Virus record (IMG/VR): IMGVR_UViG_3300008110_000047
Location: 1 to 63,898 of that record
DNA from: a virus
Direction: 5' to 3' (one strand)
Length of the DNA stretch: 63,898 nt
Shown here: positions 56,303 through 63,898 of the stretch, piece after piece
Layout: each line of letters begins with the position of its first letter
How positions within the stretch are numbered: position 1 is the first letter of the stretch
The notes under the pieces: model-generated
Databases searched by the model: none
The model's input: only the letters and a program-made list of their open reading frames with translations
Told to the model about the DNA's origin: nothing
Translations under genes and position numbers: made by a program

Positions 56303-57205
56303 TCAGTTGAAAATCTTCTGGAGTTCTTCGTACACGGCCTTGGCCTGAATGACGGACAACCCGTTGAGCACATCGGTCGGAGACCACGCGCCGGGCGCGG
56401 GGCGCAACACCAGCGAAGGCGCATTCTCCTCCACCACGGGCTTGCTGCGCCGCACAACTTTCATCTGCTTGCGCAGTGCCCTGCGGGCGGCCTTCTCCTC
56501 TTGTTCGCGCAGCTTCTGCTTCCTGAACGCGCTGGGGGCCTTGAGCGGTTGGTACTCATCGACGATGGTGCGCATGCCTGTGGAGTCACCCTCTGCCAAA
56601 CCCTGCGCCAGCATCGAGGCGAGGATCGAACTGACCGAGGTGCGGTTGAACCCCTTGGCCTCCAGCGCGCGGATGGTCTCCATGCGTGTGCATCCGGGGT
56701 TGGCCTTCACGTAGTTGAACGTCTCGCGGGACACGTTGTTGGTGGGGGCGAACAGATGTTTCATTGGTTTCTCCTTGGGTTGCGTGGTTGCGGTTTCAGT
56801 GATGACGGCTGCGCCGCCTTCGTCGTCCCAGTCTGCCGGGATGGTGGGTGCGCTCGGGGTCGCCTCGGGGAGAGGCATCACGCTTTTTTGCGCGAGCGCA
56901 GATTGCAAAGCGTCTTGTAAAGAAGGCATGACCGTTCCTTTCTCTTTGGTCTGGGTAAGTTGTTTAATGTGGGCGACCCACTCAGCGATCTCGTGCTTGC
57001 GATACAGCGGGACGTTGCGTTTGCCACAGCGCAGTACGGGGGCGGGGGCTCCAGAGTGCTGATGCGCCATGCGCCCGTACCACTGCGGGGTTACCCCCGC
57101 TGCCTCGCAGCACTCTCTGAGGTTGAACAAGGGCGAGTGTTTGATGCCCGCCTCCTTGTCTGCCAGCCTGCGGTAGTGCATAGCAGCAATAGACTCGTAT
57201 TTCAC
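56303..57205 (-). CDS. wHTH-containing protein with internal start sites
   Basis: 300 residues from GTG 57205 (GGAGTGATAT upstream). N-terminal part looks DNA-binding (ECCEAAGVTPQWYGRMAHQ with a MerR/HTH-like helix pair). Two internal in-frame ATGs have strong ribosome sites: 56929 (MPSLQDAL..., AAAGGAACGGTC) and 56764 (MKHLF..., AAGGAGAAACCA). The last part has a winged-helix-like segment (ETFNYVKANPGCTRMETIRALEAKGFNRTSVSSILASML). It may be three stacked proteins or one protein with shorter isoforms. Confidence 0.55.
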   Translation of the reverse strand: MKYESIAAMHYRRLADKEAGIKHSPLFNLRECCEAAGVTPQWYGRMAHQHSGAPAPVLRCGKRNVPLYRKHEIAEWVAHIKQLTQTKEKGTVMPSLQDALQSALAQKSVMPLPEATPSAPTIPADWDDEGGAAVITETATTQPKEKPMKHLFAPTNNVSRETFNYVKANPGCTRMETIRALEAKGFNRTSVSSILASMLAQGLAEGDSTGMRTIVDEYQPLKAPSAFRKQKLREQEEKAARRALRKQMKVVRRSKPVVEENAPSLVLRPAPGAWSPTDVLNGLSVIQAKAVYEELQKIFN

Positions 57206-57217
57206 ATATCACTCCTT

Positions 57218-57721
57218 TCATTTGGTCGGGAAGGGGTAGCTTTTCTTGCGCCACTTGGGGTTCTTGGCGTACAGGTTGACCAGCATGTTGGGCGTAGGGC
57301 GCAGCGTGTGGCATATCTCAAGGTCCAGCCCGGTGCCGATGCCCACGAGCACGGCCATGTTCTCCAACACCGGGTTGAGATGTTTGCAGCCAAAGCTCAA
57401 AGCCTCGGCCATGTCCATCCCTTCCTCGGCGGCAAGCACGTCCACCTCGACGACACCCACCACCTCACCCAATTGCAGCGTGTGGCCGATCCTGTCGCCG
57501 TCAGTGAGCCATGACTTGGTGGACCCCTCAACCCGCGCGGTGATGCCGAGCTTGGGGCCGTCCCACTGGCGCGGGTCTTCAAAGGTCTCGGTCTTCCAAA
57601 TCATGAAGCGTGCGTAGAGCGTGGGCGCATCTTTCTCAAATGCGAAAGGGCTTGGCTCCCGCACACGTACGAGGTGGAAGGTCAGCGGCCCCTCAGAAAC
57701 TGAACTTATCGAGGATTGCAT
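57218..57721 (-). CDS. hypothetical protein, alpha/beta
   Basis: 167 residues. Mixed alpha/beta with MIWKTETFEDPRQWDGPKLGITARVEGSTKSW and a C-terminal FGCKHLNPVLENMAVLVGIGTGLDLEICHTL. The start overlaps the DUF3150-like gene by 29 bp. No family recognised. Confidence 0.5.
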   Translation of the reverse strand: MQSSISSVSEGPLTFHLVRVREPSPFAFEKDAPTLYARFMIWKTETFEDPRQWDGPKLGITARVEGSTKSWLTDGDRIGHTLQLGEVVGVVEVDVLAAEEGMDMAEALSFGCKHLNPVLENMAVLVGIGTGLDLEICHTLRPTPNMLVNLYAKNPKWRKKSYPFPTK

Positions 57722-58565
57722 CGACGTTCTTCTTCACATCGTCACGGACAGCGGCGTTCTTGCGCAACTCGGTGGGGGTGACATTGCACAGCAACTGCTC
57801 CAACTGGCTGCGCGTGGACTCAAGGTCGGCATCCCCGGTGACGTTCAGCGCCTTGGTCATGTCGCACAACTCCAGCGCACCCTCGACGAGAGAGTCGTGG
57901 AACTTGCGGGGCTTGGCTTCCCCGGCAATGTAGTCAGTGGTCAGGCGGTCAGACATGCGCTTCAAGTGATCCCCGAGGCGCTTCCTCACATCAGCCATGG
58001 CCTGCTCCACTCGCTCGTCAGCAAGGCGTTGCAGCTTGGCCTTGATGTCGTCCATGGCTGCGTTACCCACGTCAATGCGAAAGTCCCCTGCGGTGGGCAC
58101 GGGCATGTAGTTCACCCGGAAGCTGAACTTGGTCATGATCTCGTTGGCCGTGGGGTAGTCGTCGCGCTTGAACATATCGCCCAGCGCCATCGCCTGTGCC
58201 GTGATCAGCGAGGGGTAGACGGCCACGAAGATTTTCACGAGGTCAGTGAACTCCTCCTCCAACTCGTTCATCTTGGTGGCGAACTTCTCGAAGTTGATGG
58301 TGGGCAGCAGGCGCAGCCCCGAGTCGGACCACGGCAGGGTGTTGTCGTACACGTACTGGCGAGCACGACCGATCATGGACTGGATGACCTCCAGTTCGTT
58401 GCGACCTGCCAGCAGGTGCTTGTTGACGCGGGCTGCGTCCTTGGCCCCGGCACGCTTGGCCGTGACGACTTCCTCGGTTGCGCCCTTGTCGAGCTTGCGT
58501 GCGGTCCACACGCTGGCGTTGAATTCTGCGAGCATGGCGCAGGTGTCGATGTTGTAACGGGTCAT
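57693..58565 (-). CDS. DUF3150-like protein of the MoxR-vWA module
   Basis: 290 residues, AGGAGAACCAACC before ATG. Helical. Contains AKRAGAKDAARVNKHLLAGRNELEVIQSMIGRARQYVYDNTLPWSDSGLRLLP, consistent in my memory with DUF3150, which travels with CobS/MoxR ATPases and vWA proteins in phages. Acts with the next two genes; its role is unknown. Confidence 0.55.
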   Translation of the reverse strand: MTRYNIDTCAMLAEFNASVWTARKLDKGATEEVVTAKRAGAKDAARVNKHLLAGRNELEVIQSMIGRARQYVYDNTLPWSDSGLRLLPTINFEKFATKMNELEEEFTDLVKIFVAVYPSLITAQAMALGDMFKRDDYPTANEIMTKFSFRVNYMPVPTAGDFRIDVGNAAMDDIKAKLQRLADERVEQAMADVRKRLGDHLKRMSDRLTTDYIAGEAKPRKFHDSLVEGALELCDMTKALNVTGDADLESTRSQLEQLLCNVTPTELRKNAAVRDDVKKNVDAILDKFSF

Positions 58566-58586
58566 GGTTGGTTCTCCTTTGGTTGA

Positions 58587-59777
58587 TCAAGCGGTAATGC
58601 GCAGCACCTTGCCACGCTGGGGGACGAAGTCGTCGTTCTCCACCACGCCCCAGAGCACAGGCAACTCGGGCAAGCGATACTCGGACTCGATGTAGCCGTC
58701 GGTCAGCATGATGACTGCCTTGGGCTTGTATTGCTTCTCAGCAATATAGTCAGCAACGCACGACACAGTAGTGCCGCCGCCACCCTTGGGGCTCATGAGG
58801 TCCCCGATCTTGTCGAACTGGTCGGGCTCGAACTCTTGGTCACCCGCCACGCTGGTGTCCCACCACAGCACACGAACCTTCTCGGGCTTGGCGTTCTGGC
58901 AGACACGGGCGATCTCGCCGAACACGATGGGGTAGGCCCAGTGCATGGAGCCAGAGGTGTCGCACGCCACGATGATCTCGCCCACGTTCTCGTCGAAGTG
59001 CGACGGCATGACGAACCCCGACGCAAGCATGCGGCGGTTGGGAGGACAAAAGCGCGAGTTCTCATCCCCCTTGCACACGTTGTTGATGAAGTCCGTGAGT
59101 GCGTCCTTCCAGTTGGTGCGTCGCTCGGCCATGGTGCCGAAGATGTCCTTGCCACCCTCCTTGTCCCCGCGCAGCTTGCGCGAGAGCAACTCGCCTTGGC
59201 GGTTGGCATCGTCGATCATCTTCTCCAGCTTCTCACGCACGTCGGCAGGCATCTCCTCGGGGGACATCTGGTGCTCGTCCATCGGGTCGCCCTGCCCGGG
59301 CTGCTTCTCGGGGTTCTCCTTGGCGTCTTGAATGAGCGCGTGCAGCACCTGCGGGAAGGACATGCCCTCGTACTTGGCATCCACCAGCGGCGGCACCTTG
59401 GTCGGGCGCTCGACGAACTTGAACTCGGGGTCAAGCTCCTCGATCATGCCGTTGACCACATAGTCCGCTGCCATGTTGGATAGCTGGCCGTGCTTCTTGA
59501 ACAGGTCAACGTAGTAGGGCAGCACGCAGTGCTTGAGCGCCACATGGAAGTTCTCGTGCAGCACGAGGTAGCGCAGTTGCTTGCGCGTCATGTCGCCGAT
59601 GAACTCGGCACCATACAGCTTGTCCTTGCCGTTGGTGCACGCCGTCGGGATGGCGGGCGAGGTCTCGGACTTACCCATGGCGATGACGCCAGCAAGACGC
59701 GAGAACTGAGGGTGGCGCATGCAGTCGATGTTGGCTGCTTGAATGCGCTGGTTGGGTGTCAGCTTATCGAAGCTCAT
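58587..59777 (-). CDS. vWA domain protein with metallopeptidase-like N-terminus
   Basis: 396 residues from ATG 59777 with AGGAGAACCAACC before it. HENFH at 74-78 is a zincin-type site; D273-T-S-G-S277 is the metal-ion-dependent adhesion site of a von Willebrand A domain; the end has ESEYRLPELPVLWGV. Resembles the DUF2201 arrangement. vWA proteins pair with MoxR ATPases to remodel or mature protein complexes. Linker is acidic and Met/Pro-rich. Confidence 0.75.
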   Translation of the reverse strand: MSFDKLTPNQRIQAANIDCMRHPQFSRLAGVIAMGKSETSPAIPTACTNGKDKLYGAEFIGDMTRKQLRYLVLHENFHVALKHCVLPYYVDLFKKHGQLSNMAADYVVNGMIEELDPEFKFVERPTKVPPLVDAKYEGMSFPQVLHALIQDAKENPEKQPGQGDPMDEHQMSPEEMPADVREKLEKMIDDANRQGELLSRKLRGDKEGGKDIFGTMAERRTNWKDALTDFINNVCKGDENSRFCPPNRRMLASGFVMPSHFDENVGEIIVACDTSGSMHWAYPIVFGEIARVCQNAKPEKVRVLWWDTSVAGDQEFEPDQFDKIGDLMSPKGGGGTTVSCVADYIAEKQYKPKAVIMLTDGYIESEYRLPELPVLWGVVENDDFVPQRGKVLRITA

Positions 59778-60106
59778 GGTTGGTTCTCCTTTGGTATTGA
59801 CGTGGGGTCCCACTCGGATGGGTGGAACAACTCCTTGTGGTCGGCGTTGCGCCGGGTGAAGACGAACTCCCCCACCCCATGCTGCATAGCCCACAGGTGG
59901 GCCATGTTCTCTAGGATGGTGGCGTGGTCGTGGTTGTGGTCGTTGTGATCCGAGCGTGCCAGCAGGACCGTGCGCTTGCTCTTGATGCCGATGTATCCAT
60001 AGACCGAGAGCACGATCCACGCCTTGCGCTTCCACACCGAGCCCCGCAGGACGATCTCGCCCTTGCGATTGACCACCAGCGGGTACTTGGGTGAAAAGAA
60101 CTGCAT
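59774..60106 (-). CDS. hypothetical protein inside the MoxR module
   Basis: 110 residues. MQFFSPKYPLVVNRKGEIVL and WKRKAWIVLSVYGYIGIKS, then a His/Asp-rich loop (SDHNDHNHDHATI) that may bind metal. Its last codons (KENQP) carry the AGGAGAACCAACC ribosome site of the vWA gene. TGATG junction with the ATPase gene. Confidence 0.5.
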   Translation of the reverse strand: MQFFSPKYPLVVNRKGEIVLRGSVWKRKAWIVLSVYGYIGIKSKRTVLLARSDHNDHNHDHATILENMAHLWAMQHGVGEFVFTRRNADHKELFHPSEWDPTSIPKENQP

Positions 60107-61233
60107 CACTTGGTGCTGAAGAAAATCTTGTGCGCAGCCAGCATCTTGCCGAAGTTAGCCAGCGTCACATAGATGGCAGTGCGCGAAGACTGCGCCACTG
60201 TGTTGCAGAAGATCGACTGAATCTCTGCCTTCATGCGCCACACGTACTCGACGATCTTCTCTGCGTCCTCGCGGTTGTCACAGCGGGAAACGAACTGGAA
60301 AATCTGCACAAGCTGTGCGGTGGGGTTGTCAGACAGCGGCGCAGTGGCAGGGTCCTTGAGCACGCGGTCATACGAGCAGATGTCACGACCGAAGCGCACG
60401 AACGCGGACAGGTTCTGCGCTGCCACCTCACCGATAGCGCCAGCGATAGCCGACTCCAACGTGTCGTCGTCGAGCACGCCGTCACCCTCTTGCAGGATGT
60501 CCGACGCTGCCACAAGGGAGCGAGGCGTGACGTAGGCCGTGGCAGTCGAGCGAGGGTTGAAGATCATGCCGTTGTCCTTGGACAAGTCCTTGCCCTCGAA
60601 CTTGCCACCCTTCTCGTAGTCGAGGAACGAATCAAAGATTTGCGGGTAGCTGTTGGCAAAGGCGATGATCGACGCGTTGAGACCGCGCGGGATGGCAAAG
60701 TTGTTGACCCACTCCTCCATGGTGGGCTTGCGCATCTTGACGAAAACCAAACGATTCCTGAGATGCGCCTGAATCGAATCGCCCAGACCCTCGATGGCGA
60801 GGTTGGTAAAGCACACCACAGTGCTGCCCTCGGGCATGTGGAAGTTGCCGACACGACGCTCGTAGACGACGGGAGCCAGCACGTTCTTGATGAACTGCGG
60901 AGCCTTGGCAATCTCATCGAGACCCACGAGGATCGGCTTGCTGCCGTTGACCCCGAGTTGGTTGTGCTTGCTCACACCGAAGCGCTCGTTGGGTAGCTCA
61001 CGCGAGACGCCGTTCTCAGTGTCGAGACAGGGCATCCACACCGAGCCATCAGAGAGTTGCGTGCAGTCAACCGGATCGACAGCGATGTGGTCAGCGAACT
61101 TGGGGCTCGCCTTGAGGGCGTGGAACAGCGCGGTCTTGCCGATGCCGTTCTCACCCTCGACGATGATGGTGCGCTTGTGGCCCACAGCGGCGATGAGGGC
61201 GACGACTTGGGAAAAGGAAAGAAGTTTTGACAT
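60106..61233 (-). CDS. MoxR-type AAA+ ATPase
   Basis: 375 residues from ATG 61233, CGGAGATTCAAC upstream. Walker A GENGIGKT (27-34), Walker B ILVGLDE (101-107), sensor-like FTNLAIEG, and a C-terminal lid (VTPRSLVAASDIL). MoxR/CobS-like ATPases work with vWA partners as chaperones or to insert metals. Heads the module; preceded by a promoter and dyad operator. Confidence 0.85.
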   Translation of the reverse strand: MSKLLSFSQVVALIAAVGHKRTIIVEGENGIGKTALFHALKASPKFADHIAVDPVDCTQLSDGSVWMPCLDTENGVSRELPNERFGVSKHNQLGVNGSKPILVGLDEIAKAPQFIKNVLAPVVYERRVGNFHMPEGSTVVCFTNLAIEGLGDSIQAHLRNRLVFVKMRKPTMEEWVNNFAIPRGLNASIIAFANSYPQIFDSFLDYEKGGKFEGKDLSKDNGMIFNPRSTATAYVTPRSLVAASDILQEGDGVLDDDTLESAIAGAIGEVAAQNLSAFVRFGRDICSYDRVLKDPATAPLSDNPTAQLVQIFQFVSRCDNREDAEKIVEYVWRMKAEIQSIFCNTVAQSSRTAIYVTLANFGKMLAAHKIFFSTK

Positions 61234-61266
61234 GTTGAATCTCCGTTGCAAAAAATGTTTGTAGAT

Positions 61267-61289
61267 GTTGCGGACACTGTGTCCGCAAC
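61267..61289. repeat. GCGGACA dyad, copy 5, with 10-bp arms, downstream of a promoter
   Basis: GTTGCGGACA, CTG, TGTCCGCAAC. It lies 13 bp past the -10 of the MoxR promoter, near the start of the transcript. Position is typical of a repressor operator; an RNA hairpin in the leader is the alternative. Confidence 0.7.
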
Positions 61290-61302
61290 TTGTTGTGGTG
61301 TC

Positions 61303-61331
61303 AGTATAGCTGTGTGTCTAGTGTTGGACAA
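61303..61331 (-). promoter_or_regulatory. sigma70-like promoter for the MoxR module
   Basis: Minus strand: TTGTCC (61326-61331), 17-bp spacer with GACACACA, TATACT (61303-61308). Good -10 (5/6) and spacing. It lies in the 112-bp gap before the MoxR gene. Its internal block TTGTCC...GACACACA...TATA matches the promoter at 1402-1429. Confidence 0.6.
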
Positions 61332-61345
61332 CTCCTTTCTGTGGG

Positions 61346-62305
61346 TTACTGAGTGTGGATATTGCTTAGAACTAATTGTTCACGGCGTGGGAATTGCGGG
61401 TACTCCACGTACCCATTGGTTCGATTCAGGCGCAGCGCCTCCTGCACCTTGGCCCATACCGCCTGAATCAGTTGCGCCTCAGTGATCGGCTCGATGTCAG
61501 CGTACGTGGGGTCTTGGCGGTTGCCCCACTGCAAGAAGCCCTTCTCCACCGCACGTCGGCTGGCGATGCTGTCGAACACCGACTCGGCCAAGTCCATGAA
61601 GGTCTCGACCTCGCCATCTGCGGGCTGGATGCCTAGCACGAGGGAGTTGTGCAGGTCGCGCAGCGTGTCCACTTGCGGCGTGTACAGGTTGATCCCTCGG
61701 AAGATTCCCCCCGTCGAGCGGTCGAACGCCACGCGCTCAACGAACTGCGGTATCTGCATGGCTGCCAGCGTGAACAGCGGGTCGAACACCTTGCGCGCCT
61801 CGGCCCGTGCCTTCTTGTCGTCGGGGCTGCTGACCTTGCGGTAGATGCGCGTGTGCCGGGACTTGGCCACCATGAGGGCGTTGCCCGGCGTGAACCATGC
61901 TTGGACAGAGAAGGGTATACCCGGCTCAAGGGCACGCGTACGGATGGGCATGATCACCTCCTCGCCACTGCTGGTGCGCACCTTGTTGAGTTCATCGACG
62001 CCCAGCACGTTCCACATGAACCCCTTGCTGGTCTGCGAGCCGTCGCCTTGGTACTCACGCAACTCGTTGCCCTCTGCGTCGGGCTTGTGAAAGCGCGCCA
62101 TCACTGTGTGGTACAGCACGAGGTCGTATGACTCGCCGTTGTCATTCTTTTCTATGCGGTAGTGGTACGAGCTTGTGTCTTTGAGCGGGCGTTGGAAAGG
62201 GCTCCACTTGCGCGAACGTGGGGGCAGCTTGGTCTTCTCGAAGTAGGCGTGTGCCTGTGCGTAGTTGTGGATGCTGGGCAGCACCCAAGTTTTTCCTGCG
62301 AACAT
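61346..62305 (-). CDS. hypothetical protein, 319 aa
   Basis: AGGAGAACCAACT before ATG 62305. Alpha/beta, with GFMWNVLGVDELNKVRTSSGEEV and FDPLFTLAAMQIPQFVERVAFDRSTGGIFRGINLY. No motif recognised. Upstream of the MoxR promoter, so in a separate transcript unless read-through occurs. Confidence 0.5.
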   Translation of the reverse strand: MFAGKTWVLPSIHNYAQAHAYFEKTKLPPRSRKWSPFQRPLKDTSSYHYRIEKNDNGESYDLVLYHTVMARFHKPDAEGNELREYQGDGSQTSKGFMWNVLGVDELNKVRTSSGEEVIMPIRTRALEPGIPFSVQAWFTPGNALMVAKSRHTRIYRKVSSPDDKKARAEARKVFDPLFTLAAMQIPQFVERVAFDRSTGGIFRGINLYTPQVDTLRDLHNSLVLGIQPADGEVETFMDLAESVFDSIASRRAVEKGFLQWGNRQDPTYADIEPITEAQLIQAVWAKVQEALRLNRTNGYVEYPQFPRREQLVLSNIHTQ

Positions 62306-62331
62306 AGTTGGTTCTCCTTCACTGGTTGGGG

Positions 62332-62979
62332 TTAAACAATCTTTCCGTTCTCATCGAAGCGCCACTCGTTGGCCTCGGCAAGTTCTACGAAGTAGTCGTA
62401 GCTGGTCTCGTACTCGTACTCGGACTGGATGCGGTCGGACAATTCGTCGGCGTACTTGCGCGCCTCGTTGGCCATCCAGATTTGCAGCATGTCCACCATG
62501 TGCAGGTAGTCAATCGAGTTTGCCAGCGTCACCACGTCGGCACCCTGCAACACCCCCTTCGTGATGCTGCATTTGGTCGTGTCGTCAAACCCCGCCACGG
62601 CGATGTCGTCCACCTCCATGATGCCGGAGTGCACCGAGCGCCAGCCTTTGTAGTTGGCGAATGCCGTCGCATCTATCCACCCGTCAATCACTAGCTCACG
62701 CAGCACCATGTACTGCGGCTGCTGCGGGTGGTCGTCCTTGAGGTGGTAGTCGATGAACTCGGGGATTCTTATGAGGCCCGCCCATGCAGCGCCGTCGCCT
62801 TGCGAGAAGCCCAGTGACCAGCGCACGTCGTCAATGTCGAAGCCACGCTCCACGCCCTGCTCCTTGAAGTCGTCGATCACCCAGTCAGGGGAGAAGTCCA
62901 TGTTTGCCTGCCAGTCGAGCATTGCTCTGTCTTTGGCTTGGTTGGATAGCTCGTCGAAGGTGTAGGTTTTGTCGGTCAT
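62332..62979 (-). CDS. conserved phage protein with SLGFSQGDGAAW motif
   Basis: 215 residues, AGGAGACAGC before ATG. FDELSNQAKDRAMLDWQA at the start and WSLGFSQGDGAAWAGLI in the middle are conserved among phage proteins of unknown role (from memory). Acidic C-terminus. Possibly hydrolase-like or an inhibitor; not assigned. Confidence 0.6.
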   Translation of the reverse strand: MTDKTYTFDELSNQAKDRAMLDWQANMDFSPDWVIDDFKEQGVERGFDIDDVRWSLGFSQGDGAAWAGLIRIPEFIDYHLKDDHPQQPQYMVLRELVIDGWIDATAFANYKGWRSVHSGIMEVDDIAVAGFDDTTKCSITKGVLQGADVVTLANSIDYLHMVDMLQIWMANEARKYADELSDRIQSEYEYETSYDYFVELAEANEWRFDENGKIV

Positions 62980-62987
62980 GCTGTCTC

Positions 62988-63263
62988 CTAGTTGGCGGTG
63001 TCGTTGTCACGCATGGTTTGCAGCGTGAGGTACTTGTCGAGCGTCTCCTGCGAGATGAGCTTGATGCTGGGGATGTGGCGCTTAACCTCGAACGGCAAGA
63101 ACTTGGCGTCGTACTGGCAGTCGGTGCCGTAGAAGCCTTTGTCCTTTCCCTTCCACTCGGTCTCCACGACAACAGCCCCGGTCAGCGCCTTGAGTAGTTT
63201 GTCGATCTGTGCGGGGGTCAGCCACATCTCGTTGTTGTTGATGTTCAGTGCAAATTTAGCCAT
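62988..63263 (-). CDS. 91-aa hypothetical protein
   Basis: ATG 63263 with AGGAGAACCAACC. MAKFALNINNNEMWLTPAQI..., TEWKGKDKGFYGTDCQYDAKFLPFEVKRH. A frame running upstream to 63440 has no support and is rejected. Unknown function. Confidence 0.5.
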   Translation of the reverse strand: MAKFALNINNNEMWLTPAQIDKLLKALTGAVVVETEWKGKDKGFYGTDCQYDAKFLPFEVKRHIPSIKLISQETLDKYLTLQTMRDNDTAN

Positions 63264-63300
63264 GGTTGGTTCTCCTTGAGGTTGCGGTTGATGGTCGGCG

Positions 63301-63456
63301 CTATGCGCGCCAGAGGAAAACGTCGAGCAGGACGACGATGATTGCGGCTGCGTAGGCGAAGGGCAGTGCGTATGCGGACAAAGTGTCCGCAAGTTGTTGC
63401 CTCCACGAGTAAAGCCGAATAGGTTTCGCAATAGTTTCACGCTTGGCCTTTCTCAC
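63301..63456 (-). CDS. 51-aa membrane protein carrying a GCGGACA dyad
   Basis: GTG 63456 overlaps the previous stop as GTGA. Basic head (RKAKRETIAKPIRLYSWRQ), then ALPFAYAAAIIVVLLDVFLW: one transmembrane helix. The dyad 63374-63390 lies in its coding sequence (ADTLSA). Function unknown. Confidence 0.5.
   Translation of the reverse strand: MRKAKRETIAKPIRLYSWRQQLADTLSAYALPFAYAAAIIVVLLDVFLWRA
63374..63390. repeat. GCGGACA dyad, copy 6
   Basis: GCGGACA AAG TGTCCGC, perfect 7-bp arms, inside the 63301-63456 gene. It does not form a terminator. Confidence 0.6.
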
Positions 63457-63878
63457 ACGCTGATCTCCACAGTGGCCGTCGCATTCTGAAGCAGGTTGTT
63501 GACCTCGTCGGACAGGTTCTCGTTGAGGTAGTCCGACACCATCTCCCCCACAGCGTCGCGGTCGAGTGTGTTGCGCTCAAGGTCTTCTACGTCTGACGAC
63601 AGGCGGTCCAGCGTGCGGTCGTAGTCGTCGTACTGTTCGTGGTCGTAGCTGCGCTCGTGGTCGTCCATGCGCTGGTTGATTAGCTCGATGATCTTGTCCG
63701 TGGTTGTCTCGTCGAGCAGGCGCATCGTGGCTGCGTTCTCCACAAGTGCAGCAAAGCGCTGCTCCACCATGCGGTTGATGATCGGCATCAACCCACCCAT
63801 CAGCGCCATGGCCAGCGTGGTCACGTCGTCTGCGGGGGTTAGGGTGGTTGTGGGTGCAGGGGTGGGGGTGAGGTTCAT
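63453..63878 (-). CDS. hypothetical protein; frame continues into the left window end
   Basis: 141 residues from ATG 63878 (AGGAGAACCAAGCC upstream). Pro/Thr-rich start (MNLTPTPAPTTT), then helical (AMALMGGLMPIINRMVEQRFAALVENAATM, QRMDDHERSYDHEQYDDYDRTLDRLSSDVEDLERN). Acidic coiled-coil type. The open frame extends upstream to the window end and, joined to base 1, to an ATG at 61. Function unknown. Confidence 0.55.
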   Translation of the reverse strand: MNLTPTPAPTTTLTPADDVTTLAMALMGGLMPIINRMVEQRFAALVENAATMRLLDETTTDKIIELINQRMDDHERSYDHEQYDDYDRTLDRLSSDVEDLERNTLDRDAVGEMVSDYLNENLSDEVNNLLQNATATVEISV

Positions 63879-63898
63879 GGCTTGGTTCTCCTGTGCTT

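Noticed and set aside
62988-63440. 150-residue version of the 91-residue gene
   Set aside because: The conserved leader lies directly before ATG 63263; upstream part is low-complexity and overlaps another gene.
1-63898. Integrase, phage RNA polymerase, tRNA, rRNA or CRISPR array
   Set aside because: None recognised on reading all major frames. Absence of tRNAs was not checked by software.
1-63898. Direct terminal repeat
   Set aside because: First and last bases show no shared sequence; circular permutation is argued only from the reading frame.

Overview
The window is a GC-rich tailed-phage genome, or nearly all of one, with podovirus-type gene content. It encodes small and large terminase, a P22-type portal, scaffold and major capsid protein, short-tail connector proteins, several fibre genes, a GH19 endolysin, and a block of ejection-type internal virion proteins ending in a 2743-residue giant. 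I see no tape-measure gene, tail sheath, integrase, phage RNA polymerase, tRNA or rRNA gene, or CRISPR array. The host cannot be named from the sequence. Base composition and gene families (from memory) fit a freshwater proteobacterial phage.

Layout: all genes from about 2.9 to 41.5 kb are on the plus strand and form the virion, lysis and ejection block. Everything else is on the minus strand: 41.4-63.9 kb and 0.06-2.5 kb. The two window ends read through in frame on the minus strand (61 to 1, then 63898 to 63453). This suggests a circular or circularly permuted molecule in which the minus genes form one roughly 25 kb block. The two blocks would then diverge from the 2518-2896 intergenic region and converge, with overlapping 3' ends, at 41415-41473.

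Plus block, in order: terminase; portal; a small protein; a GroES-like co-chaperonin; scaffold; head proteins and capsid; a strong terminator; many small basic or Gly-rich virion proteins; an endonuclease VII; P22 gp4-like connector; zinc-ribbon protein; a protein made of fifteen 20-residue repeats; a duplicated fibre plus small-protein cassette; lysis genes (small membrane proteins, 3-TM holin, GH19 endolysin); a large tail protein; a C1q-like fibre; internal virion proteins including a GNAT protein; and the giant ejection or polyvalent protein with an HELTH zincin motif.

Minus block: primase-helicase, HTH regulator, SSB-like protein, a DUF2829/Tad2-like protein (anti-Thoeris candidate), SNF2 helicase, HNH proteins, PD-(D/E)XK nuclease with a probable Fe-S staple, small metallopeptidase, HNH-AP2 homing endonuclease, family A DNA polymerase with Leu at the '762' position, VRR-NUC nuclease, NrdR-like zinc-ribbon/HTH protein, several very small membrane proteins, and a MoxR ATPase + vWA/metallopeptidase + DUF3150-like module.

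The most unusual non-coding signal is a family of six 17-bp dyads, GCGGACA-N3-TGTCCGC (one imperfect), spread over the 61.3-63.9 plus 0.1-2.5 kb segment. One lies just downstream of a sigma70-like promoter for the MoxR module, and another forms a terminator stem. A 419-bp AT-rich intergenic region (1137-1555) holds three TGTCCAC repeats spaced one helical turn apart and a 15-bp inverted repeat 263 bp apart, and is my candidate origin or master control region.
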